From Elmis aenea (lineage: Eukaryota > Arthropoda > Insecta > Coleoptera > Elmidae), in assembly GCA_947652605.1 (NCBI GenBank), contig OX393579.1, forward strand, positions 24,511,674 through 24,575,673: a stretch of 64,000 nt of DNA, written 5' to 3'. A program made the position numbers and the translations under genes. This document shows positions 21,785 through 33,742 of this stretch, one piece after another. Below the pieces are notes generated by a model, which was not told the DNA's origin, did not search any database, and worked only from the letters and a program-made list of their open reading frames with translations. Every line of letters starts with the position of its first letter. The stretch's first letter is position 1.

Positions 21785-22620
21785 ACCACAATAGTAGTAT
21801 ATCTAACGACAAAAAATGGAAGGGTTCAAGACAAAATTAATATACATCACGACAAACTAAGTAGCTACATTGAAGGACAAATGTATACACAACTAAAGAT
21901 AGAAATTTCACGACAAATTGTTCTATTTGCACAACAAAAAAAATAAAAAAATCTGATGCATGAATTTAGTTCGTTACGATATATTTGCTGGAATTGTATT
22001 CTAAACATGTTTTCTCTTACACGACGTAATATATAAAAATTGGGATAGAAACTGAGATGTATATGTACACTTAAGTATATTGATTTATTGCAAGAAATAT
22101 CACTAAATCATATAAAACACTATAGATATGTCAAACAAAAATAGTATAAAACCTCATATAGGTAGTTGTGAACAATTAAAACATAATAACATACTAATCA
22201 TAATATACAATATTACCTAATTCGTTTATTTTCATTAAAAAAAGTTTTAATTAACTTTTAACCTGACTCTTTGGTCAGTAATAAAGCGTCAGGTTAAAGG
22301 TTGGATAAATTGCTTTTTAATAAATAATCTTAATTAAAGTAATAACTTAGATTTCATTAAAAAAAACATCAACCTTTAATCTGACCCTCGTTTTTGGTCG
22401 TTTACTTACTTTTTTTGCCGTTAGAACAAACATTTTTCTGTTCAAGTAGTTCTTTTTTTCGTTAGAATAAATATTATGTCTTTCACTTCCATTTGTTGTC
22501 GTTAGAATACATATTTTGTCGTTATTTAAAATACTTGTCGTGCATTATATTTTACTGCCGTAAATAATGCCAATATTGCCGTGCACTATCCCAATTTTGT
22601 CGGACGAACAACAGCACCCA
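21785..22620. repeat. Inverted arrays of a CGACAAA motif flanking an AT-rich core
   Basis: In the left 170 bases, ACGACAAA or close variants occur on the plus strand every 20-35 bases (about 21806, 21829, 21850, 21875, 21911, 21930). In the right 230 bases the inverse TTTGTCGT or TTTGCCGT recurs about every 20 bases (22414, 22457, 22493, 22515, 22536, 22557, 22576, 22599). Between them is AT-rich sequence with a hairpin at 22259-22305 (AACCTGAC with GTCAGGTT). This resembles subterminal binding-site arrays of a DNA transposon. Termini and family are not clear. Confidence 0.45.
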
Positions 22621-24385
22621 TAATTTAAAGCGTTATACCTAGTTATGATGATTAAAAATAAATGTCATTTTAGATGTGTTGTCATTTTTGTAGAAGTTTG
22701 TCAACTTAAATTATGTATTTAGTTTTTCAGTAACATTAAACTGTAATCAATTTACAATGCCGTTTTTAAAAATGTATTGTAAATTTTCAAGTAAAAAGCT
22801 TAATGTAATGTAGCGCTTCGGGTCTACTAAAGTGTAAATACGGCCCTGTATATTATCTTGGCCTTTTAAATTATTGAAAACTAATCTCATACTGTAGGTA
22901 ATTGGGTTTTAATCGTTTAATTGATAAATTTCTGAAATCTACGAGTGCATTTACTTAGTTTTAGGATTTTCTATATCAATTCTTTGTTTTATCGCAAATA
23001 TTTTCAACACTATTTACTTTTGACGTGGTTTTTCACATATCTTTATTAAATTTTCTACAAAATATCAGCTTAGAATTTTAAAATATCATACTATAGTAGC
23101 CTATACCGCCGTATCTACAGACAGTTCAAGATGAAATCACATATTTGTTGAATCTCGCATATACTAACGTATTTTACCTGGCGTTCTCGCATTTGTTACG
23201 TCTAGATCGACCCATATATTAAGACTGTATTAAGTAAAGAGATTTTGTGGTTTAATCCTTGATATTACCTAGAGAACTATTTGATTTAATTACCACTAGA
23301 GTTTGGAGTGCGGTGTAAACTATAAACTAGTCGCATAAAGTAAGTTTTAAATTATAATAACAAACAAGTTGTGAGAAAAAGATTTATAGTTTACTTCAAT
23401 AAAAAAAGTTTTTAAAAATCAATCCAAAACGGTAGTATTTTTTAAATATTAAGAAACGATAAAAATCTGCCTTTTGACGTAGGGATTCTAGAATGTAAAG
23501 AGTTTAGAGAATCACAATCTCCTCCAAGATTATGCTTCAATAAACTTAGTCATTTATCATTCATACAGAAGATTACGTGCATCTTTTCTGTAAACATAAT
23601 GTTTTGATGGTTGAAGAGTTTTAAGTTTGTGGGAGAATTTAATATAAAGCAGTCAAGTAGATAACTTTGGTTGATGAAGTAGTAAATTTTAGTAATTTAG
23701 AAGTAAGATGTTGAATTGTAGTAGGATTAATATTTTTTGCTTCCTTTTTTTAAAGTACATAAAGTGTAATTTATGTTAAACTTTAAGGGAGTTTCAAATG
23801 CGATTAATAAAGTAACTTCTACCATTTACTTTCTGAGAAAGGATTATTTGCATAATTATTTTATCGCACAAAAATTAACAATTTTATATGATGAAAAGGT
23901 TTTAATTAACTTAGTAAAATTATAATTAACAAAACAACCAAAGTGCTTTAAGGTTGTTTTAATTAAATAATTTTTAGAGTATTATTTTAACAAATAAAAA
24001 TACACTAGAAATAAATACACTTTTTAAAATAGTAGGAGTAAATAACGATTAATGAAAACAATACAAATAGATTATGTGGGACGACAATGTTTCCTTCGTA
24101 AAAAAGGCAAATCCACATGTAATGCAATAAAATAAAATTTTAAATGTGCTATTTGCTTATAAAAACAGCACGTTGAAGAAGTATACACATAAACCGTGAA
24201 CGTTCAATTGTTTAAACACTATTTCAATGTTGAACTAAAAAACTGTTTCTTGAAGCTTTAATGTCTTCCAATGCTTTTAAGAGTTTTAATTAGTTTTAAG
24301 ATCAAAAGCCAGACCATAAGAAGTCGACATGAGAACTAAAAAAGTGTATTTATGATAGCAAAGGCTACTACAACTTTGTTTTTTA
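22621..24385. other. AT-rich DNA, nothing recognised
   Basis: No supported coding region, paired repeat or tandem array. Confidence 0.5.
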
Positions 24386-25035
24386 CGTAGGTGTTTCAAA
24401 AAATAACAGGAAGTTGAATACTTTGAATACATTTTCAATTAAAGATAAAAATGATATTTTATTACCAACTTTTTTGTTTTATCAGAAAAATTGTTTTTGG
24501 TTGTGCCTTTAGCCAGGCACTGTTGTTTGACATCGTCATCACTTCCAAATCTCTGTCCTCTCAAAGCGTCCTTCGGGGGTCCAAACACATGATAATCAGA
24601 GGAAGCAAGATCAGGCCTGGATGGGGGATGCTATAAGATCTGAAATCTCAATCTCTAAATGTCTGAGGGCGTGCGTTATCATGCGTCATGATGAAAGAGA
24701 ATAACGTCTTAAGACAAGTTCCCCGCGATTACTGCGTATTTCTGACTTCAGCTCCACCTCCAAAATTACATTATTTACTGTTTCGCCCTTTTTTTGATAG
24801 TTTCCAAAATTGGTCCATTTACATCCCAGAAGAGAGCGAACAGAAAGTTTTTGATGGAGGGTTGAGTCTTGAACTTCTTGACTGGATAAGATGTGTGACG
24901 CGATTCTGATGACTGTTTCTTGCTTTCGGGCTCATGGTGATGCACCTAGGTTTTGTCTCTTTGAAGGATGCTTGGGGACAAATATTTGGGATTAATGGCG
25001 AGATCAAACAAATGGTGCTTACCTGGCGGTAGGCA
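24386..25035 (-). pseudogene. Mariner transposase C-terminal remnant with one terminal repeat
   Basis: Read on the minus strand with frame changes, the region gives ASFKETKPRC, PPSKTFCSL, then HDNARPQT, IPHPGLI, LDPRRTLRGQRFGSDDDVKQ-like text and KTKKLVIKYHF near 24450. This order matches mariner transposases (KETK, HDNARPH with the second catalytic Asp, HPPYSPDLAP, GKRF...VK, IKKLV). Beyond the stop, GTAGGTGTTTCAAAAAATAA (about 24389-24408) resembles a mariner terminal repeat. The 5' half of the gene and the other end are missing; several stops are present. Confidence 0.65.
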
Positions 25036-25056
25036 CAACAAACACAGTTTTTGGTT

Positions 25057-25625
25057 TAAAGTCTGTTTTATACTATACTATTTTTTCGTTTAAGAAAATC
25101 GTATACGATTTTTAATACAAAAATTACGTTCTAGAATTTAGCATGGAAAATATGAACCATTTACATTGTACTATTATTTTTTGGTACGAAAACTCCAATA
25201 TATTTTGGTTACTTTTTAGTAACTTTTATCATATTTTGTTGGCACCTTGAGTAACCATGTCAAATGTTCAATTTGATCACAGAACAGATAGCGAATCATT
25301 TTCAAATTTAACGTATATTTAACGCTTGTTCCATTCTACATATTTATTCCTACAAAATAAATTGTGAGGGATTATAACGGTAATAAGTAGTATTTAACAT
25401 CGTTTGATTGTTTCAGTTAACCTAATCCACAAATGACATGTGGTCTGATACAGTTACAGTAGAATACGCATGCGCGCATGCTAAAATTGGACGCATTTAG
25501 GGCAGGTAGTAATTTCGTACGAATTTTTCGTTCAAGATTTTTAATTTCTGATTGACACCGTACTAGAAAATCGTATACGATTTTCTTAAACGAAAAAATA
25601 GTATACATAGTATAAAACAGACTTA
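25057..25625. mobile_element. TA-associated MITE with AAGTCTGTTTTATAC ends
   Basis: The left 60 bases, from AAGTCTGTTTTATACTATA through TTTAAGAAAATCGTATACGA, pair with 25570-25623 in inverse order, ending GTATAAAACAGACTTAAG. TTAA or TTTAA sequence borders both ends. No coding region. It lies within or beside the mariner fragment. Confidence 0.75.
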
Positions 25626-26108
25626 AGAATAAAGATCGTGCAACGGTGTAAACACGGTATAGGCACTAGGTGGACATCCTGTATGTCACGATTTCTGAGA
25701 TCCTAATTTTTTCCATGTTGAAGCATATACCATGTATATTAAAGTACAGCTGAGTGATTTTTACTTAAAAGTCGTGTAAAATGTCGTTCCTTTTATTAAC
25801 AACAACGATGTTGCTTGTTTACTGAGAGTAAATTATTTTAAAGAGTGTTAGTGTTTTTTATTACAGTATATTTTCAATACTGCAAGGTAATATAAATGAA
25901 GGAAATCTTGGATAAACAAAAACTCGGTTTAATACATTATAAATAAATAAACTTTTAACGGTCGTTCTTGGTCATTGTGGAGTTTTACTTAAAATCTGTT
26001 CGGAGAGAGGCCTACGAAAATTATAATGAAATTTGGAAAAATATTTAATTTTTATAACTTTTGTACAACAATAATAGTTTTAGTCTGTAGATTATAAATG
26101 ATATGATG

Positions 26109-27860
26109 TATACAGGGTGGACCAAATTCGAATGTTTTACGGGGTATCTCGGTTGCCGTAATAGTTAGCGAAAATCTGATGTCGGTCTCTTGAGCTATTT
26201 TTTAAAGAAAAGAACACCTATGTGTAATCAGATTTTTATATCGCTTTCCATTTTGGCACTATAGACGAAAAATGATATGTAATCATTTTTGAAAATTTAC
26301 TATAACTTCTTTATTTATTAAAGTTAACAACTTAGCGGCTGCTGCACAATTTGCTTGGAAATGACATTTAGTTGTTTCTTCATTGCAAACATCACTTGTT
26401 AACGAAATCATGGCAAGCTTTGATAGTAAAATTTTCACAAAATTATCCCTATCTCGGTTATTTTTTGCAACAAGTATACAGCGTCATTTAAAAAGTCTGC
26501 AGCAAATGGGAAAAATTTTTATTATTAATTTCTCAGAGCATTTTATTCTTGATATTGGTGCATCGTCTAAAACTAATTTTAAGATGAAAAAAAGTGCCCT
26601 TATTTTAAGATAGAAAATTTTTTTATGAGAAAAAGTTTTTTAGAATCTCAAAATAAGGCGCGATTTAAACTTTGACAGTCAAATTCCAATTTTTATTTTT
26701 TAAGAAATTTTAACATTCAAAAAGTGCAACAAATAAAAAAGTTTTTTATTATTGATTTTTCAAAAAATGTTGTTCGTGATAAAAGTTGCTGCATGGTCTA
26801 AAACTAATTTTAATATTTAAAAAAGTTCGACAAAAGTCATAAGACACTAGATTTTAGCGATTTTTGAAATATTTGCAAGATTAAAGTGCCCTTATTTTAA
26901 GAGATACAAAAAATTTTTATGAGAAAAAGTTATTTAGAATCTCAAAATAAGGCTCAATTTAAACTTTAACGGTCAAATTCAATTTTTATTTTATAAGAAA
27001 TTTCAAGCACTTATCTTGCGAATATTTCAAAAATCGTTAAAATCTAGTGTCCTATGACTTTTTATTAAACTTTTTTTTATCTTATTATTAGTTTTAGACC
27101 ATGCACCAACTTTTATCAAAATTAAAATTTTCTGAGAAATCGATAATAAAAAACTTTTCCATTTGTTGCAGACTTTTTGAATGTTAAAATTTCTTAAAAA
27201 ATAAAAATAGGAATTTGACCGTCAAAATTTAAATCTAGTCTTATTTTAAGATTCTAAATAACTTTTTTCTATATATTTTTTTGTATCTCTTAAAATAAGG
27301 GCACTTTACTCGTGCGAATATTTCAAAAATCGCTAAAATCTAGTATCCTATGACTTTTTATCGAACTGTTTTTTATCTTAAAATTAGTTTTAGACCATGT
27401 ACCAACTTTTATCAAGAATAAAATTTTCTGAGAAATTAGAAACAAAAATTTTTCCCATTTGTTGCAGACTTTTTGAATGTATAAAACGACATATTTTTGA
27501 AAAGCTAAAAAAAGGCGCTTCCATATTAAGTCATGGCCTTTCCATTTAAAAAAAATAAGGTTCCTTGATTTCTCGAAAGTCAACGGCGCAAAAAAAAATA
27601 ATTTCGTGTTTAAATTAAGCATTAAAATGTTTAAAAAAATCCTCATAACATTTTCTTTCATTTTAGTAAATAAAGAAGCATATATTCAAAAATGATGAAA
27701 TTAAATTTTTCGTCTATAGTTCCAAAATGAAAAGCGATACAAAAAATCTGATTACACAGGCGTTCTTTTCTTTAAAATAATAGCCCAAGAGACAGATATC
27801 ACAACTATTACGGTAACCAAGATACCTCGTAAAACATTCGAATTTGTTCCACCCTGTATA
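26109..27860. mobile_element. Foldback element with ACAGGGTGG ends
   Basis: The left end TATACAGGGTGGACCAAATT and about 170 following bases pair with the right end closing TTGTTCCACCCTGTATA. Inside, AT-rich blocks carrying AGTCTGCAGCAAATGGGAAA, CTAAAACTAATTTTAA and AGTGCCCTTATTTTAAG recur in direct and inverted order (26490-26610, 26730-26900, 27020-27190, 27330-27480). The same internal text recurs at 45343-45885 and 51400-51470. Apparent ORFs here are repeat artefacts. Confidence 0.75.
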
Positions 27861-29471
27861 CAAGTTAAAAAATGAAGAGTATTCAATAAAAACCATAGAA
27901 ATATTTTTACTAACTCTCTTATCAGCTACAGTTCTGTAGTAATATTTTTGCGAAAAGTGTAGATAATTTATGATTATTATTGTGAGCAAGATAAATAATT
28001 ATATTCAATGGTAATTCGTTCATTCTTAAGGAAAAGCTGTTAACTGATAACGACAAATAAAACTTAATCTCTTTGAAGTTAATTTTTTGTTTGTACGTTT
28101 TAATCATTTGTATAAACATTCTCAGAAACTTGCATGTTACTATCAAACATAAGGAAGGAAGAATGAATCGAATTGTTTAGCGGAGAAGTATTGGAATTCT
28201 CTGATTTTAAAATAGATATTGCATCACTTAAACGATAGCTATAGGATTTATTGTATACATACAATCAAACATGCTTGTGTGTGCATTTATTTATCAGTAT
28301 AAGGTAAAGTAATAAGGTGATTTGTAGATAATTTGAATAATATTTATCTTCAAATAACTGGAAAACTGTTTGTTTAATATTTTAATGCTAGAAGGATAAT
28401 CAAATTTGTTTATTTATAAATGTTGACACAAAAGTTTTTTTCGAGTTTGACTTGTTTACTTTTGTTATTTTTTGCCGCTTTATGAATTAAAAAGTTTTAT
28501 CAGAGAATCGTGCTATAGGAAAACAACTGATTTAGCTTAAAGGGTAGTATTACACAATGTTTAACCAAAGAAAACTTAAACGGCAGTATTCATCCAATGA
28601 TTATAAATCTTTTAAATAACTTATCGGTCAAGATTTAACAACAGTCAGTTCAGCAACTATTTAAGAACTTAGATAAATATAAAAAAAAGATGTGTACGAA
28701 GAGACTTTTATATAATTCGGTCCTGTTTGCACGACCTACGCATTATAAAACTAGGGTGAGTTGTTTTGTGGGACAAGGCGCCACTCTGTCGAATAGTGAG
28801 TTCCTCCACTCGTGAATCGCTGTTTCCTAGATTGCGACAAACTCGTCGAAGGAAAATGCTGAGTGCTTAAAATATCAACGCCACAATCCAAAACGAATTG
28901 CGGTTAACTTTGAACTATTTTCATTTTATAAAATAACACAACAATATTAGTTAAGTAATTATTTAATGTTAAATACGATTTTCGGTGTCGTAAGATAAAA
29001 GGGAAAGCCAATAAGTAAATATTAGACCATATATATTCAATAAAAGGCGATAATTCTTTACAAATATACCCAGATACAACGTTTTTATTTCAACAGGATG
29101 TACCAAAGTCACAAACAAATGATCGACTTAAATATCTTAAACAAATCAACAAGAGAAAACGGATATCAAATATCTAAATTGCTTTCCGAGATAAAACCAA
29201 ATATAAAATTTGTTTTTAAACATGCCTCCGTAAGTCATTTGTTATTCGATATTTTATAACCCTGAAAGTGAACATTTCTACGCATTTTTTTTAAAGTAAA
29301 ATGTAAAGATACAATAAGTTGCAATGTATTGTAAATAATTTTTAAGCTATACCAGGTTTTTTCATATATCACTTTGGTACTAATTTCTGAAGAGAATAAC
29401 GTTATTTGACATGTACGGTATGTGTAGCGTTTAAATTTAAAGTGCTCTTTCATATCGTATAATATTTTTAA
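27861..29471. other. AT-rich DNA, nothing recognised
   Basis: No supported gene. A GC-richer patch at about 28720-28860 (CAAGGCGCCACTCTGTCG) has no open frame or repeat partner that I could find. Confidence 0.45.
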
Positions 29472-29649
29472 CAGGGCCGGTTTTACCATTAGGCGAGTCT
29501 AGGCAATTGCCTATGGGCGCCAGGTTATGGGGGCGCCACATTTCCTTATAAAAAAGGGTGAAATTCATATGATGTATGTATACAAATGTATTAACGGTAT
29601 TTAATTGAAAAAATTAAAATGTTTATAATGGTGCAATATTTTTATAAAT

Positions 29650-29844
29650 ATGTCCATCCTTCATAAACATTGCGAAATCTTCTGGAGGTAATTCCTACCA
29701 TAGCGAATATTGAGATCTTTTTTATAAAAATGTTTCCAAAAACGTCTTCTTTCGGAGTACACACCCATAAAGGGGAGCGGTGAAAGTTTTAACAAGGAAT
29801 TACCGCCCGAAGCTTTTCGCAATATTTATGAATCACTCTGTATA
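29650..29844. mobile_element. Small inverted-repeat element related to 39271-40203
   Basis: TTCATAAACATTGCGAAATC on the left pairs with the inverse CGCAATATTTATGAATCAC on the right, with GGTAATTCC and GGAATTACC inside. The right end CACTCTGTATA and inner text (CCCATAAAGGGGAGCGG, then the AAGACGTCT-like block) match the foldback at 39271-40203. Confidence 0.6.
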
Positions 29845-30731
29845 CCGGGTGATTCAGTTTGACTGTCGCACCCATATAACTTGTTAAATATTGAAAATAA
29901 CCCCAACAAACCTTATATTTTTGAAAACGGCGACAAATTCTCTATTAAGTGATGTGCATTTGTTACCTCTACGATGACGTATGTAAAATCCGCGATAGTC
30001 AACTGTTTTTATAATTACATAGTTTTTTTAATTACAAGTTTTTGTTGATTCGGATAAAGAATTTAATTCTGAATCCGACCATGTAATAAAAAGCATGCAT
30101 AAGAAAATTTTCGAGAAAAATCAGTTCAAAGTTTATTCAAACCATAGCAAACGGTCTATTTAACAAAACAAAAAACGAAAAAATCTTAAAAATTATACTA
30201 TAACTATCAATGGAAATGTATTAAAAATTAATTTGTAATATAAATAAAAACAAATAATAAACGTCGACATAAAAAATTAGATTTTAATGTGTTCAAGCAG
30301 TCTAATTTTCCAAGTCGACGTTTATTATTTGTTTCTATTTTTATTAAAAACTAATTTTTAATTCATTTCCATTGATAGTTATAGTATAATTTTTAAGATT
30401 TTATTGTTTTTTGTTATGTTAAATAGACTGTTTGCTACAATTTTAATAAAATTTGAACTGATTTTTCCCGAAAATTTTCTTATGTATGAATATTTTTTTA
30501 ATACGCGGTCGGATTCAAAATTAAATTCTCTATCCGAATCAACAAAAACATGTATACTATATAATTTAAAAAAAACAGTTGCCTATCACGGGTTTGACAT
30601 ATGTCATCGTAGAGGTAACAAATGCACATCACATAATAGAGAATTTGTTGCCGTTTTCAAAAATATAAGATTTGTTGGGGTTATTTTCAATAATTAAAAG
30701 TTATAGGGGTGCGACAAACTGAATCACTCGG
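29845..30731. mobile_element. Foldback element, full-length relative of 1-1010
   Basis: The tips CCGGGTGATTCAGTTT and AACTGAATCACTCGG are flanked by TATA on both sides. The arms of about 400 bases are near-inverses (for example ATTTAATTCTGAATCCGACC on the left). A 60-base spacer bordered by AAACGTCGAC and GTCGACGTTT lies in the middle. It keeps the empty site of the hAT MITE found at 210-592. Confidence 0.85.
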
Positions 30732-30831
30732 TATAGACACATACACACATTTAGACAATCTATGGGGACGCCCAAATTTTCTTTGCCTAGGGATGCCAGA
30801 TACCCTTGCGCCGGCCCTGGCTTTTAAATAA

Positions 30832-31719
30832 TTAATTGTATTGTAACTCGATAGAGGTTTGGTAAGAAACACGCAAAAATTGTAAATTCGTGTACTTTAA
30901 CGTCACAATTGAAACAGGACTTTTAAACGACAGAAGGGGGGAAATGAAATGAGAAGCGGAGGGCGAAAGGGCAGTCTCAATTCGTGTAGCGCAAAACTGG
31001 TTCCAAAACATTTGCGACGGGGACACCAGTCTCGAAGATTAGCCATGATTTGGTCGCCTATTTCAACGTTCTCTTAAGATAAAATGTTTTAATTGCTAAT
31101 TTTTCAAAATTTGTTGTTCTATTGAGTTGTAATAGTTTCTGTTAATAATCATTTTACATTTGTTGTTTAAGTGAAGGGTAGACGATTTAAAAAAGCGGTC
31201 TAACGCATTCTTGAGTACATCTCATTTTCTTAACTCTAATTATTCGTTGCAATGAAGTTTTTTTAATTAAGTGAGACATACGCTGAAATATAATTCAATA
31301 AGCAACCGAGTTATAGTTTATAAAATATTTGAACTGTGCTCTTACCAACTATTATTTGCATTCGGCTGGGATGTCTTATTACAACTAATTGGTTGGCAAT
31401 TTTTCCTTTAAGAGTTTTGTCTTATTTTGGTAAGGATTAACGTTAATTGTGTTCTCTGGATTTTCATTATCAGCCAACCTCGACTTTGAAAACCAACTCT
31501 GATTGAATCGAACACGAACTACATCTCTTCCATACAAATCGTAATGTTCTGTTGTTTCAATACGGTCTTTAGAAAATCTTTATTCTTAGGTCATTTTTAA
31601 AATACGAAAATATAACGTTTCAGTGTTGAAACCACATGGAAATTAACTTAAATTTTCAATAATAAAAAGATAAAAGTGATGACTCTACAGTTACAAAAAA
31701 AAATATATTTTTGCTTGTT
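30832..31719. other. AT-rich DNA, nothing recognised
   Basis: No supported gene, array or repeat pair. Confidence 0.45.
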
Positions 31720-31727
31720 ATATAGAC

Positions 31728-31940
31728 CTTTGTTTCTCAAACTTTTCTGATCGCCATTTGGACAAAGCACATGACTCAGTGGCCTACTAGCTCCTTCCAT
31801 TACTCACATTTGAAGATATAACTTATTTTACCGATAGAGGTGAGCCTACAAAAATGCCGCATCGAAGTGTAAAATTGTGGTCCACTAGCAAATCCTCGGA
31901 AATCGCCAGTGGGCCGTGAACCGCACTTTGAGAAAGGCTG
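31728..31940. mobile_element. hAT-like MITE
   Basis: The left CCTTTGTTTCTCAAACTTTT and right CGCACTTTGAGAAAGGCTG are imperfect inverses. Flanks ATATAGAC (31720-31727) and ATATAGAT (31941-31948) match at 7 of 8 bases, as an 8 bp target duplication. Confidence 0.7.
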
Positions 31941-32409
31941 ATATAGATATAATTAATGTTTTTTTTATAAACCCTTAGCTTATAATTTTCTTTTAAAATT
32001 TCATGAAATTTTCATTAGTATAAATTCTTAAAACAAAATTTTATGAAAATCTAAACTTGTGTAAATCTAACAAGTAAGAGTAAAGGTTTACATAATCAAC
32101 TTGGTTAGCCTTTGATTGAGCCCTAACGACAGTTTAAAACGTCGTTCTTTACTGTATCGCATCAGGTATAGTTATGGTGTTCAAAAGTTTGATATCTGTA
32201 AAATGTAAGTAATAAAATTGATATTTATTCTATGCAATATTGCCAAGCACTTTATACTTCACAGTTCAAAACTGTAGCTAGACTTATCTAAATTAGGCAA
32301 TAACTTTAGCATACTTTAGTTAGATACATTGTTATTATTCTTTGTGTAGATTTCTGGAAGACATTTTTGAAACTTACGGTTTTCCTTGACTTTGATTTAG
32401 TTATAATCA

Positions 32410-33290
32410 GTGCTCTTCTACCCTATGGTGGAGAGCTTTATAATTTTTCATTCTCATATCCTTTATTATAGTCTGGCCATTACACCTGTTAGCCATAATA
32501 CGTTTACTTTTCAGTTTTTTGATTTTTCTAGCTTTTCCTTATCTTTGTTCTATTTCCATTTATCTCTTTCAATAATTAATTTATTAAACCGCACTTTGAC
32601 ATTTTTACTATTCTCTCTTTCTGTCTTTGCTCGTATTCTGATCTGCCTTTGCGTTTTTGTTTCCTTCTCTACTAAATTATTGTTGATAAATATTTAAAAT
32701 TCCTTAACATTTTTCAGTTTCGACTTATTTGCCATGATCGTTTCCTTGTTCAATTGGCTATTCAGTTCTACCAGAAAGTCCTTGCACCAAGTTTAGCATC
32801 CTTCTGATCTGCTTCTCAACATTTAAAAGTTGCTCCAATAACTTATACTTTGCTTGCTTTAAAGCCTTGGAGTTTGTTGAAGTAATGGGTAAACCTGTCA
32901 TTACTATGTTATTTTCCTTTGTTTTATTTTCTATTTGCCGCATTCTGCAACTCTTTTCTAGTTGTGTCCTGCTCTTTTGATGTGTTAGCGTTATTCCGCT
33001 TCATTTTTTCATTTTCCCTTTCTTATTGCAAAATCTCTTCTTTATATTTCCTTTGTTTTTTTCTTTTTTCTCTCAGCTCTGTTAGCAATTATTTTATTTT
33101 TGACTTCATTTCCCGTTATAATTCCATCATTTTATCTAACTTATCGTCATACTTATCATACAGCTTACTTGGAGATGCAGTTTTTTTCGGTGTTTTTCCA
33201 ACTTTTTGCTCTTTCCAAACATACTGTACAATTACTGGCTGGCAATATTACTTTTGCTACAATGAACGTAACTATCCATTTTGTATCACT
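32410..33290 (-). pseudogene. LINE ORF1-like remnant
   Basis: On the minus strand the stretch is rich in Lys, Glu, Arg and Asn (KRKYKEEIL-type coiled-coil text) and contains IENKTKENNIVMTGLPITST then NSKALKQ and LLEQLLNVE (32758-32943). This fits LINE ORF1 proteins, where a coiled coil is followed by an RRM-like segment of the form EN..R.NNIVI.GL. Multiple stops and frameshifts break it. Which LINE it belonged to cannot be told. Confidence 0.5.
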
Positions 33291-33312
33291 TTTAAATGTT
33301 GTTTTTTACTAA

Positions 33313-33518
33313 GGTTTATTATACAGGGATGCGCAAAAGTATGGAAACAAACAAATATCTAGAACACTATTCAAAATATTTTAATGAAATTTGGTATCTG
33401 ACCGTTATCGTATATTCCGGATTCGATAAAAATATTGACGTTGCGATACGACTTCCGGTTCAACCGGAAACGGACCTAAACTTTATAATTTTAAATGGAA
33501 CACCCTGTATATTTTCAT
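33313..33518. mobile_element. ACAGGG-ended MITE unit
   Basis: It starts TATACAGGGATGCGCAAAAG and ends GGAACACCCTGTATA. It contains CTTCCGGTTCAACCGGAAAC just before the end, a block shared with 46020-46086. A unit of this kind recurs inside the longer foldbacks. Confidence 0.5.
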
Positions 33519-33742
33519 ATTTTTGGATTCCTCTTTAAATTTACTTCAAAAAATGTATGGAGTTGTATGGGGCTAAAGTCAACCGTTTTCGTTAAAATCA
33601 CATTTTTATGAAAATTTTGAGCTATACAGCACTTTCAAAAATTTTCAACATTTAAGAACTTTGAAATGGCAAGTAATTTTTTTTAAAGTTTATGTTGTCA
33701 ATAAGCTAACTAACACTTTGCACAACGTATATTTTAAAAATA

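Larger units (their letters stand above)
29472..30819. mobile_element. hAT-like element (CAGGGCCGG ends) split by foldbacks
   Basis: The ends CAGGGCCGG and CCGGCCCTG are flanked by ATTTTTAA and GCTTTTAA (6 of 8 identical). Terminal text such as GGGCGCC (29514) and GACGCCC (30767) belongs to the element. Its middle is occupied by a small inverted-repeat element (about 29650-29844) and a foldback (29845-30731). Confidence 0.75.

Noticed and set aside
24451..24909. Plus-strand frames of 61 and 73 codons
   Set aside because: They are antisense to the mariner transposase remnant, whose motifs are on the minus strand.
27323..27661. 112-codon minus-strand frame
   Set aside because: It consists of the repeated AT-rich blocks of the 26109-27860 foldback; the frame is not kept between copies.
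32410..33538. Ser/Phe-rich plus-strand frames of 70-147 codons
   Set aside because: They are antisense to the Lys/Glu-rich LINE ORF1 remnant, or lie in the ACAGGG MITE unit.
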